Shown here piece by piece: positions 7,476 to 16,070 of a DNA stretch of 64,000 bases. Within the stretch, counting starts at the first letter, position 1; every line of letters starts with the position of its first letter. Under the pieces are notes generated by a model. That model saw only the letters and a program-made list of their open reading frames with translations, had not been told where the DNA came from and searched no databases. The translations under genes and the position numbers were made by a program. The DNA comes from CAKZLS01 sp963701445. GTDB lineage: Bacteria > Pseudomonadota > Alphaproteobacteria > Rhodospirillales > Defluviicoccaceae. The stretch covers positions 1 to 64,000 of the forward strand of contig CAVPAM010000038.1 in NCBI GenBank assembly GCA_963701445.1, in the 5' to 3' direction.

Positions 7476-7720
7476 CCTTCCTTGCGGTTGCCGCCGCGCG
7501 CGCCATCGCGCGCCCAGGAGACGGCGTCGGCCACGTCGTCCTCGGTGATGCCCAGGTCGGCCAGCTTGGCGCGCACGGCATCGGAACGGTTGACCCGAAC
7601 CGGCGTCAGCACGATGCGGCCCCGCTCCTCGGACACGTCGAAATATTCCGTCCCCTCGCAGAACGACAGCACCGCCTTGGGCAGGGTCAACTGGTTCTTC
7701 GACGTCAGTTTGGCCAGCAT
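7472..7720 (-). CDS. AbrB/MazE-type antitoxin
   Basis: An 82-residue protein whose N-terminus (MLAKLTSKNQLTLPKAVLS) is a swapped-hairpin AbrB/MazE DNA-binding domain. The C-terminal part (DLGITEDDVADAVSWAR) is an acidic tail expected to bind the toxin. GGAGGG lies seven bases before the ATG. It overlaps the PIN gene by four bases. It should repress its own operon together with the toxin, as in related systems. Confidence 0.85.
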   Translation of the reverse strand: MLAKLTSKNQLTLPKAVLSFCEGTEYFDVSEERGRIVLTPVRVNRSDAVRAKLADLGITEDDVADAVSWARDGARGGNRKEG

Positions 7721-7830
7721 AGCCGGTCCCTCCGGTAAGTAAGGAAGTAAGAATACAATGATATAGGATTGTGGCGATTTCAAGGGATTTCCGGTCGAGG
7801 CCGGCCGGACGAATGACGGGAAGCGGCGGG

Positions 7831-9573
7831 TCAGCCGGGGGTGGCGTTGTTCGGGGTGCTGTTCGGGGCGGCGGCGGCGGTGCGCAGAAGGGCGTAGTCG
7901 TCGCGGCGGAAGTCCTCGATCAGTTCGTCGATGTCCTCCTGGCCGACCCCGGCCGTGCTCAGGACCGATTCGCCCAGTTGGAGATTGCCCTCGACGATGG
8001 TGCAGACGGCCTTGGCGACGCCCCGGGCGCGCATGGCGTCGCGGGTCGCCAGGTCGGGGGTGGCCATGTGGATCGGAAGGTACGGATAGAAGGCGCGGAG
8101 TTCCTCCACCAGCCGCCCGGCCGCGCCCATGTCCTCCAGCGTCACCGCCACCGCCGTGGCCCTGGCGAAGGCGGCCGCGCCCTGCATTTCGGGATCGGTG
8201 ACATCGCCGAAATGGACGTTGTGTCCCCGGCGCTTGGCCTCGGCGATGCCCTCGAGGTCCAGGTCGAAGGCGATGTAGGGCGTGTCGGTGCTCTCCAGCA
8301 TCATGCACAGCAGCCGGCCCGTCCGGTTGTAGCCGGCGACCACCACGTGGTCTTGCATCTCCTCGCTCAACTCCTTGAGCGGGCCCTCGATCCGCGTCCC
8401 GCCGGCGAGGCGGTCGGCGAGGGCATGGCCGAGCTTGACCAGCAGCGGGGTCAGCGCCATGGAGATGGAGATGACCACGAGGACGGTGGCGAACTGGTGG
8501 TCGGCGAGGAGGCCGCCCGCGTGCGCCATGGCGAACACCACGAAGCCGAACTCGCCGCATTGCGAGAGCAGGAAGGCGGCGCGCAGGGCGGCGGCCCGGC
8601 CGAGCCCGAACGCGAGGGCGAGCGGCACCATGACCGCGACCTTGACGGCGACCACGAAGGCGACGATCGCCACCAGGATGGGGCCCAGGTCGAGCACCAC
8701 CGCGAAATCGATGGACATGCCCACCGCGACGAAGAACAGGCCCATGAGGACGCGCTTCAGCGGCGCGACGCTGACCTCCACCTGGTGGCGGAAGTCGGAG
8801 GCCGCCAGCATCATGCCGAGCAGGAACCCGCCCATGGCCATGGACAGGCCGGCGACGTCCATGACCAGGGCCGCCCCGAGGACGGCCAGCAGCACGATCA
8901 CGCCGAGCGCCGCCGTCGACTGGGCCCGCGCCGCCCACGTGAGCACCAGCGGCAGCACATACCGGCCGACGACGGCAACGCCGGCCACCGCGCCGGCGCC
9001 GGCCGCGCCCATCTCCCACAACGGCCCGTCCGGCTTCGGCGCGGCCACCGCCGACAGCAGCGGCACCGCGATCAGCAGCGGCACGGCGGCCAGGTCCTGC
9101 ATGAGCAGGACCGCGAACGCCCCCTTGCCGTGGTCGCTCGCCACTTCGCCCTTTTCCTCGAGGGTCTGCATGACGATCGCGGTGGAGGAGAGCGCCAGGC
9201 CCAATCCGACGACGATGGCCGCGTGCGGGGAGATGTCGGCCAGCGCCAGCAGGGCGCCGGCGAGGATGGCGCCCGTCACGAGGATCTGCAGGGAGCCGAG
9301 CCCGAGAAGCAGGCGGCGCATGGACCACAGCTTGCTCGGGCGCATCTCCAGGCCGATGGTGAACATGAACAGCACCACGCCCATCTCGGCGACGGCGAGA
9401 AGCTCGTCCACGTGGGTGGTCAGGACGACCCCGGGCGAGTGCGGGCCGAGCGCGACGCCGGCGGCGAGCAGGCCGAGGATCGAGCCCAGCTTGAGCCAGC
9501 GGGAGATGGACACGAAGACGATGCTGACGCCGAGGACGAGGATCAGGGCCCCTAGCAGTTCATCGAGGTTCAT
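7831..9573 (-). CDS. Kef-type CPA2 cation:proton antiporter with TrkA-N domain
   Basis: A 580-residue transporter. Residues 1 to about 390 are a 12-13 helix Na/H exchanger domain (FMFTIGLEMRPSKLWSMRR, GLALSSTAIVMQTL with the conserved unwound helix, LMQDLAAVPLL). Residues about 405-520 are a cytoplasmic TrkA-N/RCK domain, HVVVAGYNRTGRLL. The usual second Gly of the GxGxxG nucleotide loop is Asn here. The family exports K+ or Na+ in exchange for protons and is gated by nucleotides or glutathione. It is 30 bases upstream of nothing else on this strand except that the CLC gene precedes it (9604-11352), suggesting one operon for ion balance. Confidence 0.85.
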   Translation of the reverse strand: MNLDELLGALILVLGVSIVFVSISRWLKLGSILGLLAAGVALGPHSPGVVLTTHVDELLAVAEMGVVLFMFTIGLEMRPSKLWSMRRLLLGLGSLQILVTGAILAGALLALADISPHAAIVVGLGLALSSTAIVMQTLEEKGEVASDHGKGAFAVLLMQDLAAVPLLIAVPLLSAVAAPKPDGPLWEMGAAGAGAVAGVAVVGRYVLPLVLTWAARAQSTAALGVIVLLAVLGAALVMDVAGLSMAMGGFLLGMMLAASDFRHQVEVSVAPLKRVLMGLFFVAVGMSIDFAVVLDLGPILVAIVAFVVAVKVAVMVPLALAFGLGRAAALRAAFLLSQCGEFGFVVFAMAHAGGLLADHQFATVLVVISISMALTPLLVKLGHALADRLAGGTRIEGPLKELSEEMQDHVVVAGYNRTGRLLCMMLESTDTPYIAFDLDLEGIAEAKRRGHNVHFGDVTDPEMQGAAAFARATAVAVTLEDMGAAGRLVEELRAFYPYLPIHMATPDLATRDAMRARGVAKAVCTIVEGNLQLGESVLSTAGVGQEDIDELIEDFRRDDYALLRTAAAAPNSTPNNATPG

Positions 9574-9603
9574 GCGCTCGCTTTCCTAGTCCGGAGCCGG
9601 GGC

Positions 9604-11352
9604 CTACAGCAACTCGTCCTGCGCCTTGAGCAGGTGGACGACGGTGGCCGACGTGACGACGCCGACCACGTCGTCCGCCTTGCGCGCCCGGGCGTCCCGC
9701 GACACCACCAGGATATCCGCCTCGGCCTCGGCCATGGCGCGCATGCCGGCGAGCAGCTTCTCGCGCTCGTCGACGATGATGTAGTGGAGCGCCAACGCCC
9801 CTCCTCCCTGTTCGGCCTGACTTTGAGGTTGCTTGCTGACGCCGGCGACAAGGCCGCCGGACTCCAGGACGGCGACGGAACCGCCGGGCGGGTGGCCGCC
9901 GGCGAGGGGCGCGACGGCGAAGTCGGTCTCCATGACGTCGCGCACGGTCTTGCTGGTCAGCACGGCCGCCTGCAACCCCTCGGGCACGGTGTGGCCCCGG
10001 TTCATCAGCTTCATGGTATAGACGCTCTCGACCATGATCATCTTGCGCGTGGCGTAGGCGGTGGAGACCGTGATCACCAGCGGCAGGACCACCGAGTAAT
10101 CCCGGGTCATCTCCGAAATCATGATGATGCCGGTGAGCACGGCGCCGGTGGTGCCGCCGATCATCGCCGCCATCCCGGCGATGGCGAAGGTGGGAACGTG
10201 GGCCTCCATGCCCGGAAAGGCGGCGTTGCACAGATAGGCGAAGGCGGCGCCGCCGGTGGCGCCGACGAACAGCGCCGGCGAGAACACCCCGCCCGACGCG
10301 CCCGACCCCAGCGACAGGAAGGTGGCCAGCAGCTTCAACGCCATGAGCAGGAGCAGGAACCAGGGATCCTTGAGCGCCGCCGTCAGGATATCCATGATGG
10401 TGGCGTAGCCGACGCCCTGCACGTAGTACTGCCCGGCGTAACGGAACAGCAGATACATCATCACGCCGGTCAGGAGCATGCCCAGCATGTGGCGGGTGTA
10501 GTAGTTGCCGGGGATGGCGTCGAACACGTCCTCCATCCAGTAGATGCCGCGGATGAACGCCACCGAGGCAAGCCCCATCAGCGCGCCGAGGGCGAAGAAC
10601 GCCAGCAGTTCCAGCGAGGGTTCCAGGTAGAACTCGGGCGTCTCCAGGGAGGGGACATAGAAGGACGGGTGAAGGCCGAGCAGCATCCGGCTGACATAGG
10701 TGGCGACGGCCACCGTCGCGGCGACCACGAGCAGGTTGCGGGCGGTGGTGGAGACCAGCAGCAGCTCGATGGCGAAGACCACGCCGCCGAGCGGCGCGTT
10801 GAAGGTGGCGGCGATACCGGCGCCGGCGCCGGCGGCGATGAGGGTGACGCGGTCCTGGGTTCGCATGGCGATGATCTGGCCGAGCGTCGAGCCGAACGCC
10901 GAGCCGATCTGGACGATGGGTCCCTCGCGGCCGACGGAGGCGCCGCTGCCGATGGAAATGGCCGAGGCCAGGGATTTGACGATGGCGACCCGGGGCCGTA
11001 TGCGCCCCTCGTTGTAGTAGATCGCGTCCATCACCTCGGGAACGCCGTGGCCCTTGGCCTCGGGTGCGAAGTTCTTGACCAGCCAGGCGACCAGAACGGC
11101 GCCGGCCACCGGCACGAAGATCACCGCCCATCCCCACGGGCTCTCGGGCGTATGCACGTTGGCGTCGTAGGCGAACACCGGCTCGCCGAGGAACAGCACA
11201 TTGTGGACGAACCCGATGAGCATGCGGAAACCCCAGGCCCCGACCCCGGCGATGACGCCGGTGGCGAACGCCAGCACCATCATGAGGGCGAGACTCCGTT
11301 CCGGCACCGCGCCGCTCGCCGTCCGCGCCCGCTGTTCCTCCGCGACACCCAC
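9604..11352 (-). CDS. CLC-type chloride channel/antiporter with C-terminal CBS pair
   Basis: A membrane protein of 582 residues. CLC signatures are GSGASVGREGPIVQIGS, with the gating Glu of GREGP present, and GSGASGGVFSPALFVGA. After about residue 445 the cytoplasmic region has CBS-like segments (TVRDVMETDF, DDVVGVVTSATVV). With the gating Glu it could be a Cl-/H+ exchanger. A TTG at 11388 opens the frame, but the GTG at 11352 is preferred because GGGAGA lies five bases before it. The Kef-type antiporter follows after 30 bases, so coupled cation and chloride movement is inferred. Confidence 0.87.
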   Translation of the reverse strand: MGVAEEQRARTASGAVPERSLALMMVLAFATGVIAGVGAWGFRMLIGFVHNVLFLGEPVFAYDANVHTPESPWGWAVIFVPVAGAVLVAWLVKNFAPEAKGHGVPEVMDAIYYNEGRIRPRVAIVKSLASAISIGSGASVGREGPIVQIGSAFGSTLGQIIAMRTQDRVTLIAAGAGAGIAATFNAPLGGVVFAIELLLVSTTARNLLVVAATVAVATYVSRMLLGLHPSFYVPSLETPEFYLEPSLELLAFFALGALMGLASVAFIRGIYWMEDVFDAIPGNYYTRHMLGMLLTGVMMYLLFRYAGQYYVQGVGYATIMDILTAALKDPWFLLLLMALKLLATFLSLGSGASGGVFSPALFVGATGGAAFAYLCNAAFPGMEAHVPTFAIAGMAAMIGGTTGAVLTGIIMISEMTRDYSVVLPLVITVSTAYATRKMIMVESVYTMKLMNRGHTVPEGLQAAVLTSKTVRDVMETDFAVAPLAGGHPPGGSVAVLESGGLVAGVSKQPQSQAEQGGGALALHYIIVDEREKLLAGMRAMAEAEADILVVSRDARARKADDVVGVVTSATVVHLLKAQDELL

Positions 11353-11459
11353 AGTCGTCTCCCGCGCCAACCTCGTTGCTCCGAGCAATTAAGGTGACCG
11401 GCGCGTTCAAGGAAAGGTTTTTTTGTGTCCCGGCCCCCGGGACACCGCGCCGCGTGGGC

Positions 11460-11488
11460 TTGACTTTCCGATAAATTAGGTCTATTAA
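11460..11488 (+). promoter_or_regulatory. Sigma70-type promoter of the tail-fibre-like gene
   Basis: TTGACT at 11460-11465 and TATTAA at 11483-11488 are separated by exactly 17 bases in an AT-rich patch, 41 bases before the ATG at 11530. This is one of the best promoter matches in the window. Confidence 0.6.
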
Positions 11489-11529
11489 CCTATTATGTGA
11501 AAGTAAGACTATACTGGGAGCCCGATGAC

Positions 11530-12216
11530 ATGAACGATCTGGAAATTACCATAAACGGCACGCCGGACACCCTGATCGATACGCTCAAGTATCTGGATGG
11601 AAACGCGGATTATTCGAAATTCACCGGCCTGAGCGATACGCCGTCCGACTACGCCGGAAACGGAGGCAAGCTCCTCGCGGTCAACGCGGCGGAGGACGGG
11701 ACGGAATTCGTCGACGCGCCGGCGGGCGGCGGTTCGGTCGAGAGCGTTTTCGGCCGGACCGGGACGGTCGTCGCCAAGGCCGGCGACTATACCGCCGACG
11801 ATGTGACGGAGACCGTTCTCGGCAAAATCATGACCGCGTCCGAACGCGCCAAACTGGCGGGTATCGAAGAGGGGGCCACGGGTGACCAGACCGGCTCCGA
11901 GATCGTCTCCCTGATCGATACCGAACTCGGCGGGACCGCATGGCAAGGCGGTGGCGCGATGACCGGCGCCGATATCGTCGCCGCGATCAACGCCGAGCTC
12001 GGAAACACCGACTGGCAACGGGCCGGCGGCGGCGCGGGATCGACCATCGGGCCGGTCGAGTACATCGAGTTCGTTCCCGTATCCGAGCCCGAGGCTCCGG
12101 CGGCCGGGTGCCGACTTTACTATGACGAGAGCGTGTCTCAAAAAGTGAGCGCCCTGGAAATCATGTACGACAACGGCGCTTCGCGGAAGGTCGTCACGAC
12201 GACGGCGATCAAATGA
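11530..12216 (+). CDS. Phage tail-fibre-like protein, orphan
   Basis: A 228-residue protein with features of phage tail fibres and collar proteins: LLAVNAAEDGTEFVDAP, SVFGRTGTVVAKAGDYTADD, and ERAKLAGIEEGATGDQTGSE followed by two similar copies of an EIVSLIDTELG / DIVAAINAELG unit. No other phage gene lies nearby. GGGAG precedes the ATG at 11530 by nine bases; an in-frame GTG at 11497 is less likely. It has its own promoter. It may be a phage relic or a recruited surface or glycan-binding protein; the sequence does not decide. Confidence 0.7.
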   Translation: MNDLEITINGTPDTLIDTLKYLDGNADYSKFTGLSDTPSDYAGNGGKLLAVNAAEDGTEFVDAPAGGGSVESVFGRTGTVVAKAGDYTADDVTETVLGKIMTASERAKLAGIEEGATGDQTGSEIVSLIDTELGGTAWQGGGAMTGADIVAAINAELGNTDWQRAGGGAGSTIGPVEYIEFVPVSEPEAPAAGCRLYYDESVSQKVSALEIMYDNGASRKVVTTTAIK

Positions 12217-12244
12217 CCTGCGGCATGATCGCGGGCCGGGCCGC

Positions 12245-13195
12245 CTACTCGATGCGTTCGAACATCATCAACAGGGTCCGCTGAATGGCGCTGAAGTTGT
12301 CGTCGGATATCAGGTAGATCAGCGTTTCGCCGTTGGGACCGCGCCGCGCGTCGATCCCTTCCATGTTGTCGAAGTTCCGCGATCCCTCGAGCCGCGCCAG
12401 TTCCTCCGCCTCGATCTCGGCCCCCGGTCGCAGCGCGCTCGCCGCCGCCACGCGCACCCGGATGCTGAGCAGCGGAAAGCGCCGTTCCACGAACACCACG
12501 TCGCCGTTGGCGAGCGTCGCCGCGCCGGTGGGCTTGTAGCCCTGGTCGCCGAGATACGTCACCCGCGACCAGCCGCCGGGGCCGCCGATCCAGCCGACGA
12601 ACCGCCCCGGCTCCTCGTCGTACTCCGTCACCACCAAAAACCGTCCGTCCGCGAGCCGGGTGAGGGCTTCCATCCCGCTGTTGGGTGGCGCCTTTTCGAT
12701 GCCGGCCGGCGGCGGCAGGACGGCCGGCTTCCCGCCGGCGGCCGGATAGATCCGCAGCTTGGGATCGCGCTCGAACGCAACCACGGCGCCGCCCTCCGGG
12801 GTCGGGGACAGGGCCTCTGCGTCCCCGCGCTCGCCCTTGAAGGGCCGGCCGTCGGTCTCGCGGATCGGCTCGATGACCACGTCGGCGACGCCAGAGAGAT
12901 TGCCGTCCGCGTCGTAGGCGAGCGCGCCGCGCGCCCAGGTGCCGCCGTCGGAGACCGCCGTGAACGTCGCGCCGTCGGGCGAAACCATCAAGCCGGAATA
13001 GCCGCCGAAGCGCTTGTCGGGAGACGTCAGTTGGAGGCCGCCGCGATAGCGCAAGTGGCCGGCCACGTTCGCGTCCCATTTGGCCGCGTCCAGGGGCACG
13101 GAGACGGCACGGACCTCGATGGGCGACGCGGCCGCGGCCTGGCCGGCCGGCGCGAGGGCGAACAACGACAACAGAACGGCGGCGATCAAGCGCAT
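12245..13195 (-). CDS. Exported esterase-like/phytase-like protein
   Basis: A 316-residue secreted protein with a Sec signal (MRLIAAVLLSLFALAPAGQA, cleavage after AAA). The mature part belongs to the 'esterase-like activity of phytase' beta-propeller family: RFGGYSGLMVSPDGATFTAV near the start, GDAEALSPTPEGGAVVAFE, NSGMEALTRLADGRFLVVTE, and NFDNMEGIDARRG near the end. Substrate is unknown. The frame is open upstream, but the Met at 13195 begins the signal peptide. It stands alone between unrelated genes. Confidence 0.8.
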   Translation of the reverse strand: MRLIAAVLLSLFALAPAGQAAAASPIEVRAVSVPLDAAKWDANVAGHLRYRGGLQLTSPDKRFGGYSGLMVSPDGATFTAVSDGGTWARGALAYDADGNLSGVADVVIEPIRETDGRPFKGERGDAEALSPTPEGGAVVAFERDPKLRIYPAAGGKPAVLPPPAGIEKAPPNSGMEALTRLADGRFLVVTEYDEEPGRFVGWIGGPGGWSRVTYLGDQGYKPTGAATLANGDVVFVERRFPLLSIRVRVAAASALRPGAEIEAEELARLEGSRNFDNMEGIDARRGPNGETLIYLISDDNFSAIQRTLLMMFERIE

Positions 13196-13350
13196 TCGGA
13201 CGTGTCCTCGGTCCAGCATGGGGCTTCGATACCCCCGACAAATAGAGCTTTCGCGAGCCTGGTCCACACATTATCGGCTTTACAACTGTTTTCGATAAGG
13301 TAACGGTGGCTAAATGAACCCCAGCGATTGAACCACCGAGAGAGAGGATT

Positions 13351-14136
13351 GTGCCGATGCCGTTCGTGCCGAGCCGCCGCCAGGTCGTCAAGGGAATGGC
13401 CGCCGCATTGCCGCTGGCCGCCGTGCTTGCCGACCCCGTCCTGGCGCGCGCCGCCGCGCGGTCCCTGCAAGCCGTGTCCATGGGCACCGCGGGCGGCCAA
13501 AAGGTCAGCGCCGCGCTCGCCATGCCCGCGCGCACGCCGGCGCCCACGGTCATGCTGATCCACGAATGGTGGGGCCTCAACGACCAGATCATGGCGGTGG
13601 CCGCTGATCTCGGCCGTCAGGGGTACATGGCGCTGGCCATCGATCTCTATGAAGGCCGGATGACCGCCGATCCGGACGAGGCACCCCGGCTGCTCGAGAC
13701 GGTCGATCCGGCGAAGGCCACCGATACGGTGATGGCATGGATCGGAGCCCTGAAGAATCGCCCCGAGGCGAACGGAAAGGTGGGCACGGTCGGCTGGGGT
13801 TTCGGCGGCGGCTGGGCCCTGAACGCGTCCATCGCCTCGCCCGTGGACGCCACCGTGGTCTACTACGGCAAGGTCGACAGGCCGGCCCAGCAACTGGCCC
13901 GGCTCAAGGGACCGGTCCTCGGCCATTTCGCGAAGCGGGATAAGTGGATCGATCGCGGCATGGTCTCCGCGTTCGAACAGGCCATGGACGAGGCCGGCAA
14001 GCGGTACACCGTCCATTGGTACGACGCCGACCATGGCTTCGCCAACCCCACCGCCAAGCAGTACGACAGGGCGGACGCGCAACTGGCCTGGACACGGACC
14101 AAGGAGTTCTTTCGCGAGAACCTGAGCGCGGGGTGA
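13351..14136 (+). CDS. Dienelactone hydrolase family protein lacking the nucleophile
   Basis: A 261-residue alpha/beta hydrolase with an N-terminal twin-Arg-like export signal (SRRQVVKGMAAALPLAAVL). DLH features are LIHEWWGLNDQI, the nucleophile-elbow region VGTVGWGFGGGWAL, the Asp in HFAKRDKWID and the His in DADHGFANP. In the family the elbow reads G-x-C-x-G-G. Here the Cys position is Gly (codon ggt), two base changes from a Cys codon. Asp and His of the triad remain. So either it is inactive as a hydrolase or it uses another residue. A start slightly downstream (MPFVPSRR) is possible. Confidence 0.8.
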   Translation: MPMPFVPSRRQVVKGMAAALPLAAVLADPVLARAAARSLQAVSMGTAGGQKVSAALAMPARTPAPTVMLIHEWWGLNDQIMAVAADLGRQGYMALAIDLYEGRMTADPDEAPRLLETVDPAKATDTVMAWIGALKNRPEANGKVGTVGWGFGGGWALNASIASPVDATVVYYGKVDRPAQQLARLKGPVLGHFAKRDKWIDRGMVSAFEQAMDEAGKRYTVHWYDADHGFANPTAKQYDRADAQLAWTRTKEFFRENLSAG

Positions 14137-14174
14137 CGGGAACGATCGGCGATCGGCGGTATTGATCGTCGATC

Positions 14175-16064
14175 TTATCGCGGTTGACCGGCGCGCCGTC
14201 CGGTCGCCGACGGGGGCGCGGACCACTGAATGTTTCCGCCGTCCTCCGAAAACAGCGCTTCGAGGTTCTTCATCACCGTCCCGCCCAGTTCCTCCGCGTC
14301 GATCAGGGTAACCGCGCGGCGATAGTAGCGGGTGACGTCGTGGCCGATGCCGATGGCCGTCAGTTCCACGGGCGACTGGTTCTCGATCCAGTCGATCACC
14401 TGGCGAAGATGACGTTCGAGGTAGTTGCCCGGATTGGCCGACAGGGTCGCGTCGTCCACCGGCGCGCCGTCGGAAATGACCATGAGGATGCGGCGCTGCT
14501 CGGACCGCGCCATCAGGCGCGCATGCGCCCAGAGCAACGCCTCTCCGTCGATGTTTTCCTTGAGAAGACCCTCCCGTAGCATCAGTCCGAGATTGCGCCG
14601 CGCCCGCCGCCACGGTTGTTCGGCCCCCTTGTAGACGATATGGCGCAGGTCGTTGAGGCGGCCGGGGCTCTTGGCCCGTCCTTCCGTGACCCAGCGTTCC
14701 CGGCACAGACCGCCCTTCCAGGCCCGGGTCGTGAAGCCGAGAATCTCCACCTTGACGCCGCACCGCTCCAACGTTCGCGCGAGAATATCGGCGCTCATGG
14801 CCGCGACCGATATGGGCCGGCCGCGCATGGAGCCGGAGTTGTCGATCAGGAGGCTGACCACCGTATCGCGGAAATCGGTCTCCTTCTCGCGCTTGAAACT
14901 GAGCGGATGGAGCGGATCGACCACCACCCTGGACAGCCGGCCCGCGTCCAGCAGTCCCTCTTCCAGGTCGAATTCCCACGCCCGCGTCTGCTTGGCGAGC
15001 AGCCGCCGCTGCAGCCGGTTGGCGAGACGCGAAACGAGGCTTTCCATATTGGCGAGCTGCTGGTCGAGAAGGGACCGCAGCCGGGCAAGTTCCTCGGGAT
15101 CGCACAGGGTCTGGGCTTCGACCACCTCGTCGTATTCCGTGGTGAACGCCCGGTAACCCGGCCCTTCCAGGTCGGGCTGCTCGTTGCCCCGGTTGCGCCG
15201 GGAACTCGGGCCGGCGGGGCTCATTCCGCCCTCCCCGGCCATGAGCTCGTCGCTCGCGGCTTCTTCCAGGTGTTCGCCTAATTCCTCGCCGTCGGCTTCG
15301 CCGAGCGACGCGGTGGTGCTGTCGGACGCGCCTTCCGCGCCTTCCGACTGGGAGTCGTCGGCGTTCGGCTCCTGCTCCCCGCTTTCGCTCTCGTCGTTCC
15401 TCTCGTCGTCGTTGAGGGACGGGTCGTTGTCGTCGATGAGACCGAGGGACCGGATCATCTGCGACAGCGCGTCGGCGAAGGAAGACTGGTCGTCCAGGTT
15501 TTCGGACAGCCGGGAGAGCTGCGGGCCGCAATGTTCGTTGAAATGGGCCCGCCAGGCCTCGGCCAGCCCGGTGGCCGAGGCGGGCGCCCGGGTTCCCGTC
15601 AGCCGTTCGCGGATCAACAGGCTCATGGCCTCGGCCATGAGCGACGGGTCGTGGACCGGCGCCGACGCGTAACCCCGGGCGTTGCAGGTATGATCGAGAA
15701 GGGCCCCGAGGTTGCGGGCGACCCCGTGAAAGCGCCTCATTCCGAGTGTCTGCACCCGCACCTGTTCCACCGTGTCGAACAGCGCCCGCGCCTCGATGCC
15801 CGCCGGCCGCCGCCGCCGATGCATCATGGCGTCGTGATACCGCAGGTTCAGCGCCGCGGCGTCGGCCACGCCGCGCAGGCGCGAGACATCGTCGCGGTTC
15901 GCGTGAACGCCCGGCGACGGAAGACGCACCTTGTTGCCGGCGTCGTCGACCTTGCCCTCGTTTCCGGAAAAGCTCACGCCCACTTCGTCGCGGCCGCTCA
16001 TCGCCCGCACCGTGGCCGCGGTCACCCGTTTCAACTGTGCCGTGCGGTCGTCGCGCTGTTTCAA
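14175..16064 (-). CDS. cobT: Cobaltochelatase subunit CobT
   Basis: A 629-residue protein matching CobT of the aerobic cobalamin pathway. CobT and CobS form the AAA+ motor complex that works with CobN to insert cobalt into hydrogenobyrinate diamide in the cytoplasm. The N-terminal half is helical. The middle is a long acidic linker (residues about 190-290). The C-terminal third is a von Willebrand A domain with the MIDAS motif LIDNSGSMRGRPI. Length is normal. It starts seven bases after the cobS stop, so the two are translated from one mRNA. cobN is not in the window. Confidence 0.93.
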   Translation of the reverse strand: MKQRDDRTAQLKRVTAATVRAMSGRDEVGVSFSGNEGKVDDAGNKVRLPSPGVHANRDDVSRLRGVADAAALNLRYHDAMMHRRRRPAGIEARALFDTVEQVRVQTLGMRRFHGVARNLGALLDHTCNARGYASAPVHDPSLMAEAMSLLIRERLTGTRAPASATGLAEAWRAHFNEHCGPQLSRLSENLDDQSSFADALSQMIRSLGLIDDNDPSLNDDERNDESESGEQEPNADDSQSEGAEGASDSTTASLGEADGEELGEHLEEAASDELMAGEGGMSPAGPSSRRNRGNEQPDLEGPGYRAFTTEYDEVVEAQTLCDPEELARLRSLLDQQLANMESLVSRLANRLQRRLLAKQTRAWEFDLEEGLLDAGRLSRVVVDPLHPLSFKREKETDFRDTVVSLLIDNSGSMRGRPISVAAMSADILARTLERCGVKVEILGFTTRAWKGGLCRERWVTEGRAKSPGRLNDLRHIVYKGAEQPWRRARRNLGLMLREGLLKENIDGEALLWAHARLMARSEQRRILMVISDGAPVDDATLSANPGNYLERHLRQVIDWIENQSPVELTAIGIGHDVTRYYRRAVTLIDAEELGGTVMKNLEALFSEDGGNIQWSAPPSATGRRAGQPR

Positions 16065-16070
16065 GGCCGG

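Noticed and set aside
7771..9555. Very long plus-strand open frame opposite the Kef-type gene, 594 codons
   Set aside because: It is antisense to a clear transporter gene, has a His/Arg/Gly/Asp-biased composition typical of GC-rich antisense frames, and matches no family.
9634..11397. Long plus-strand open frame opposite the CLC gene
   Set aside because: Same antisense artefact of high GC content; the CLC motifs on the minus strand are decisive.
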